From assembly GCA_038231255.1 (NCBI GenBank), contig JBBRLR010000161.1, positions 1-8,847 on the forward strand: 8,847 bases of DNA. Direction: 5' to 3'. Positions 6,210-8,847 of this stretch are shown here, in pieces. The notes below the pieces were generated by a model. It saw nothing but the letters and a program-made list of their open reading frames with translations. It searched no databases and was not told where the DNA came from. How positions within the stretch are numbered: the stretch's first letter is position 1; every line of letters begins with the position of its first letter. Source of the stretch: JALYUS01 sp038231255. GTDB taxonomy: Bacteria; Chloroflexota; Chloroflexia; Thermomicrobiales; JALYUS01. Position numbers and translations under genes: made by a program.

Positions 6210-6455
6210 ATGGTCGCCCATTCGCAATTCGAACCGATCCGAGCCGAAGTGGCGCACGCGTTGCCTGATCATGTACGCGATACTCTTGTGCAAGATTGGG
6301 AGCAAGCGGAACGAGATCGAGTTACTCGTGTGCGCGCTGTTCGCGGCAAGTACGCGCATATTCCAACCAGCAGCGACGCTTTCACACGAAAGAAGCAAGA
6401 GGAATGTGAGAGAAGACATGGATCGCTTATTCTGGCAGGAAATCGGGAGATATAA
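6210..6455 (+). CDS. Antitoxin-like protein of a decayed type II toxin-antitoxin locus
   Basis: The ATG at 6210 follows CGGGG (6197-6201) at about eight bases. The frame encodes 81 residues. Residues 1-67 look native: MVAHSQFEPIRAEVAHALPD, a charged helix with LVQDWEQAERDR, then the block RGKYAHIPTSSDAFTRKKQEE. A short acidic/basic helical protein with an RGKYAH-(I/L)-PTS-type block before a Lys/Glu-rich tail is the pattern I recall for antitoxins paired with PIN-domain toxins. After about EECER the frame turns into unrelated sequence (RHGSLILAGNREI) that overlaps, in the wrong frame, the PIN coding sequence. The natural C-terminus, usually the toxin-binding part, is probably lost. A perfect TATAAT lies upstream at 6147-6152 but has no good -35 partner. 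Family membership is an inference. Confidence 0.5.
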   Translation: MVAHSQFEPIRAEVAHALPDHVRDTLVQDWEQAERDRVTRVRAVRGKYAHIPTSSDAFTRKKQEECERRHGSLILAGNREI

Positions 6456-6597
6456 GGCCACGAACAGAGCGTCGTTCGCCGATTGTGCCGCCATCGCGCT
6501 CACGAATCGCGTCGGTGGCGAGTTGGTAACGTCGGATCATCATGAACTTGATGCGATTGCAGCCGGTGGTATCTGTCGGATACGATTCATACGATGA
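6418..6597 (+). pseudogene. VapC-like PIN-domain toxin, C-terminal remnant
   Basis: From the ATG at 6418 the frame gives 59 residues matching only the C-terminal half of VapC-type PIN ribonucleases: the LFWQEIGRYKA helix, ASFADCAAIALTNRVGGELV, then TSDHHELDAIA and a closing GICRIRFIR. Two metal-site aspartates survive (Asp22 in FADC, Asp40 in TSDHH). The N-terminal half of a normal toxin of about 130 residues, with the first catalytic Asp and the Glu, is absent. The coding signal begins abruptly at about VREDMDR (6406), inside the antitoxin-like frame. This suggests a deletion that removed the end of the antitoxin and the start of the toxin. A ribonuclease lacking this half should be inactive. 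The stop overlaps the start of the next gene by ATGA. Confidence 0.65.
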
Positions 6598-7058
6598 TGA
6601 AGCATCAGAACAATCAGGAAAACGCAGCGGCCCCCGCCGGACCAATCAAGGTTGGCGACACGTTCGAGGGTACGTTTGCGTTTCCGGCGGACGAGATTCG
6701 GCAGATGGCGGCGCTGCTCGGGGACACAAACCCGGTGCATCACACGCCGTCGCCGCAGTTCGGCGCGGTAATCGCGTCGGGCGCGCACATTGCCGGGGTC
6801 GTGATGGCCTTCGGTGCGGCGCAGATCACCAATCGCGCGCCGTCGCTCGGGCGGACGTGGGGCATCCGCTTCCGGGCACCCATCATCGCTGGCGACACGC
6901 TGCACATGGTGTGGCGCATCACGGCGGTTGCGCCACACCGTCGCGGCCCGATGATTACGCTCGAAGGCGTTGGGACGGTCGAGCGTGACGGAAAGCGCAT
7001 CGTCGCGGTCACGACGGACGGCACTGCCATCCTCCTTGACACCGCCGCGACGCCGTGA
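6594..7058 (+). CDS. MaoC-like hot-dog fold dehydratase/hydratase
   Basis: A 154-residue single hot-dog-fold protein of the MaoC/(R)-specific enoyl-CoA hydratase group, which adds water to or removes it from acyl-CoA thioesters in fatty-acid or related pathways (cytoplasm, usually a dimer). The hydratase motif GDTNPVHH lies at 43-50, with the expected catalytic Asp44 and His49 spaced as in PhaJ-type enzymes. The ASGAHIAGVVM helix (61-71) follows, then a strand-rich second half with GRTWGIRFRAPIIAGDTL, the usual substrate-pocket and dimer region. The exact substrate is not predictable. ATGs at 6594 and 6597 are both possible. The first overlaps the stop of the PIN remnant (ATGA), so translation may be coupled to it. 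No strong Shine-Dalgarno sequence is visible. The gene converges with the operon at 7078-8640, 19 bases away. Confidence 0.85.
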   Translation: MMKHQNNQENAAAPAGPIKVGDTFEGTFAFPADEIRQMAALLGDTNPVHHTPSPQFGAVIASGAHIAGVVMAFGAAQITNRAPSLGRTWGIRFRAPIIAGDTLHMVWRITAVAPHRRGPMITLEGVGTVERDGKRIVAVTTDGTAILLDTAATP

Positions 7059-7077
7059 ATATGGCTGCGGCGGGGCA

Positions 7078-7683
7078 TTACGGGTTGGTCGCACTCGGCG
7101 GCGCGATGTCCGCCGTTTTCTCTTCAACAACGGGAAACGCTGCGGGAACGAGAGGCTCCTGCACGATGGGTGGGCCGGGTGTCCGCCGGGCAGGATACGC
7201 CATCCCCGTTCCCGCCGCTCCGGTGGGGAAACCGGGCGCGGGCGTCCAGGCGGGTTGGAGGTTCGCATCCCGCTCCGGCCGCGTGATGACGTAGCCAAGG
7301 ATCAGGGCGAGGCCGACGAAGAGGGGGACGAACCCGGCGAGCATCCACGGCCCGAGGCCGAGCGGGAAGTTGACGCTGTTGCCGCTGGCGCTGTTCGCAA
7401 TAAAGCCGATCGGCCACAGAGCGAGCGTCAATGCCAGACCGATGGCGGCAAGCACAAGGCCCCAGACTAGCATCCCGCGGCCCCCACCGCCGTTGCCCTG
7501 CTGCATAACAACGGGCGGTCGCGGCATCGGCGGTCCGGACCTCATCGGCGGGGGCGGCGTGATGCCATGCTGGATCATCGTCAGCGTTTCCCGATATTTC
7601 AGGTATCGCGAGAGCAGGATGAAACCGAGGATTACGCCCGGAAACAGGACGAAGATGATAAACGCCGTCAGCACACCAGCCAT
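7078..7683 (-). CDS. Three-helix membrane protein (DUF6249-like)
   Basis: A 201-residue integral membrane protein. Helix 1 (about 5-24) is followed by a cytosolic-looking YLKYRETLTMIQHGITPPP (28-45). This is the R-x-x-(T/R)-L-x-M-I-x-x-G-I-x-P-P pattern seen after the first helix in DUF6249-type proteins. A Pro/Gly/Met-rich linker (43-70) follows, then helix 2 (about 71-95) and helix 3 (about 113-134). The tail (135-201) is Pro/Ala-rich and probably disordered. The function is unknown. The ATG at 7683 has an excellent ribosome-binding site, AGGAGG at 7697-7692, which overlaps the stop codon of the upstream DUF4097-type gene. The two genes are therefore almost certainly co-transcribed, and translation of the second may depend on termination of the first. 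Confidence 0.75.
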   Translation of the reverse strand: MAGVLTAFIIFVLFPGVILGFILLSRYLKYRETLTMIQHGITPPPPMRSGPPMPRPPVVMQQGNGGGGRGMLVWGLVLAAIGLALTLALWPIGFIANSASGNSVNFPLGLGPWMLAGFVPLFVGLALILGYVITRPERDANLQPAWTPAPGFPTGAAGTGMAYPARRTPGPPIVQEPLVPAAFPVVEEKTADIAPPSATNP

Positions 7684-7691
7684 CGAATAAT

Positions 7692-7697
7692 CCTCCT
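7692..7697 (-). promoter_or_regulatory. Ribosome-binding site overlapping the upstream stop codon
   Basis: AGGAGG (7697-7692) lies 8 bases before the ATG at 7683 and shares bases with the TAG stop of the DUF4097-type gene (7698-7696). This fixes the start of the downstream gene and shows the operon link. Confidence 0.75.
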
Positions 7698-8640
7698 AGA
7701 TTCCTTGTTTCGTCAGTGTAATCGAACCGTTGCCGGTATGCACCGTCAGATCGGCGTCCGGGCGATTAATCACGCCCTGCACCGCATTGCGCTTAGTCTG
7801 GCCATTCGGCGGCGTCGTGACAGAGAAACCGACCGTGACGCTGCCATTGCCGCTGCGCAAATCCACGTTCAGCGCGCTGTCCGGCGGTAGCGTCAGCGAA
7901 ACCGTGCCGTTGCTCGTATCAACAATGTTTTTCGAGCCGGGCACGAGTGAGCCGACAAAGGTAATGCGACCGTTCGATGTGTGTAGATCAATGCCGTTGG
8001 CGTGCACGTCATGCACCTCGACAACCCCATTGCTCGAACCGAGCCGCAACGTACCGCTCCCTCCCATGACGCTGACGCGGCCATTGGCGGTCTGCGCCGC
8101 GACCGTACCATCCACATCGCGCGCGGTGATGACGCCGTTCGACGTGCTCAGGTCGAATTGCCCGGCGATGCCGGTGACCTCTATCCGTCCGTTGCTGCTG
8201 TTGATCGGGCCGAGATCGGCGTGCGCGGGCACCTGAATCTGGTAATCCACCGCCATCCCATTGTGGCCAAAGAAGGCGAAGCCCGAGAGCGTGTCGCCAG
8301 TGGTCTCGATGGTGATGTGATTGCCATCCTGCTGGAGATTCACCTGGAGTTTAGCCAGTGCTTCGTCCGTCGCGGCGCGCTTGATAGCATGGATGACGAC
8401 GCTGTTCTCCTCCCCGCGCGTGACGGTGATCGTGCCGTTGCGATCGTGGAGGCTGATCGTCGGCGTGCCCGTCACCGCGAAGGTCTGATCGGTAGTCGCC
8501 ATTTTACCCAACTCGCCGATCTGGCCGATCGCGCCGCTCGCCCCGACGACCGAGACGACCATCCCGACCGCGATCAGCACCAGGGTTAGGGATAAGAGAA
8601 TGATCGCAATGCGCTTTTTCACGTCGTTCATACTCCTCAT
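7696..8640 (-). CDS. Membrane-anchored DUF4097-type beta-strand repeat protein
   Basis: A 314-residue protein with a basic N-terminus (NDVKKR) and one transmembrane helix (about 11-33). The rest is an extracytoplasmic repeat region. At least eight short repeats of the form (S/T)-x-NG-x-(I/V)-x-(V/L/A/F) occur: SSNGRIEV, TSNGVITA, TANGRVSV, SSNGVVEV, TSNGRITF, TSNGTVSL, SGNGSVTV and TGNGSITL. They predict a right-handed beta-solenoid as in DUF4097 (putative adhesin) proteins. In other bacteria these often accompany anti-sigma or envelope-stress modules, and I see none here. The start is uncertain. ATG 8640 has AAGGA about 11 bases upstream. ATG 8631 has GAGGAG almost touching it, which is too close. 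A GTG at 8664 would add eight residues. It is first in an operon with the three-helix membrane protein, 12 bases downstream. Confidence 0.85.
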   Translation of the reverse strand: MRSMNDVKKRIAIILLSLTLVLIAVGMVVSVVGASGAIGQIGELGKMATTDQTFAVTGTPTISLHDRNGTITVTRGEENSVVIHAIKRAATDEALAKLQVNLQQDGNHITIETTGDTLSGFAFFGHNGMAVDYQIQVPAHADLGPINSSNGRIEVTGIAGQFDLSTSNGVITARDVDGTVAAQTANGRVSVMGGSGTLRLGSSNGVVEVHDVHANGIDLHTSNGRITFVGSLVPGSKNIVDTSNGTVSLTLPPDSALNVDLRSGNGSVTVGFSVTTPPNGQTKRNAVQGVINRPDADLTVHTGNGSITLTKQGI

Positions 8641-8760
8641 CGTGCAATACATCCTTACACCCACTCTGACCGCCCGACCAGCGCCGATGTTTCATTGGGG
8701 ACGATCTGACCCCCGACCCCTTCTCTAATACTCTTGCGCGATGGCGTGTTGGGTACGGTG

Positions 8761-8780
8761 GGGCGATTCGTGAATCGCCC
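8761..8780. repeat. 20-bp near-perfect palindrome, copy 1
   Basis: GGGCGATTCGTGAATCGCCC has two 9-base arms (GGGCGATTC/GAATCGCCC) around GT. An exact reverse complement lies at 8828-8847. It is located about 120 bases upstream of the DUF4097-type gene start, outside any coding frame I support. Its form is that of a dispersed intergenic palindromic repeat. Confidence 0.7.
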
Positions 8781-8827
8781 GCTCGTGGCGGCAGGGCGTG
8801 ACAGGAGAGCGCCGAGCCGCCGAGAAC

Positions 8828-8847
8828 GGGCGATTCACGAATCGCCC
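8828..8847. repeat. 20-bp near-perfect palindrome, copy 2, inverted
   Basis: GGGCGATTCACGAATCGCCC is the exact reverse complement of copy 1 and ends at the last base of the window, so the element may continue beyond it. The 47 bases between the copies are GC-rich and themselves contain GGCGGC and GCCGCC segments that can pair. The whole unit, 8761-8847, could therefore form a long stem. Confidence 0.7.

Noticed and set aside
5394..6503. 369-residue minus-strand open frame across the glycosidase end and toxin-antitoxin remnant
   Set aside because: It spans two plus-strand genes and an intergenic gap, is extremely Arg-rich, and shows no recognisable domain.
8690..8760. Possible promoter or operator upstream of the DUF4097-type operon
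   Set aside because: Only AT-poor sequence and a weak TATTAG are visible, with no partner hexamer or clear operator symmetry.

Overview
This window is GC-rich (roughly 60%) bacterial DNA with compact, strongly GC3-biased genes. The chromosome fragment looks most like a Chloroflexota bacterium. That rests on the style of the genes (a secreted clan-A glycosidase with C-terminal tandem GH-(V/I)-LG-(L/M)-PRT-FERGRL modules, Pro/Gly-rich membrane proteins, DUF4097 beta-repeat protein) and on several short palindromic intergenic repeats. It is an inference from recall, not a measured assignment.

Layout from left to right. (1) Positions 1-785, minus strand: smpB followed downstream by the 5' part of ssrA (tmRNA), which runs off the left edge of the window. 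The tmRNA is recognisable by its 5' end (GGGGAUGCGUGGUUUCGACAGGG-type) and by a tag reading frame ending in ELALAA-stop. Both genes have good sigma70-type promoters with 17-bp spacers. Together they form the trans-translation ribosome-rescue system. (2) Positions 786-1064: a divergent intergenic region carrying a long imperfect inverted repeat built from CGCAAAG units. (3) Positions 1065-2435, plus: a complete phosphomannomutase/phosphoglucomutase. It converges, across two intergenic hairpins, on (4) a minus-strand secreted or membrane-anchored TPM-domain protein (2528-3568) with a Gly/Asn-rich tail. (5) Positions 3685-4278, minus: a conserved hypothetical protein of 114 residues preceded by a small, probably frameshifted ORF. 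(6) Positions 4337-6130, plus: an exported glycoside hydrolase-like TIM-barrel protein with both catalytic glutamates in place and two C-terminal repeat modules. (7) Positions 6210-6597, plus: a degraded toxin-antitoxin locus, in which an antitoxin-like ORF runs into the C-terminal half of a PIN-domain (VapC-like) toxin in another frame. (8) Positions 6594-7058, plus: a MaoC-like hot-dog hydratase whose start overlaps the stop of the PIN remnant. (9) Positions 7078-8640, minus: a two-gene operon encoding a membrane-anchored DUF4097 beta-repeat protein and a three-helix DUF6249-like membrane protein. (10) Positions 8641-8847: non-coding DNA ending in two mutually inverted copies of a 20-bp palindromic repeat, the second at the very edge of the window.

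No stretch longer than about 300 bases lacks a gene. I see no CRISPR array, transposase, integrase, tRNA or rRNA. Most of the window is ordinary housekeeping and envelope-gene content, and I do not find a convincing wholly new multi-gene system. The points most worth checking are the tmRNA tag with its possible valine resume codon, the smpB promoter lying so close to the start codon that the transcript would be leaderless, the decayed toxin-antitoxin junction, the probable frameshift upstream of the 114-residue orphan, and the families of palindromic repeats.
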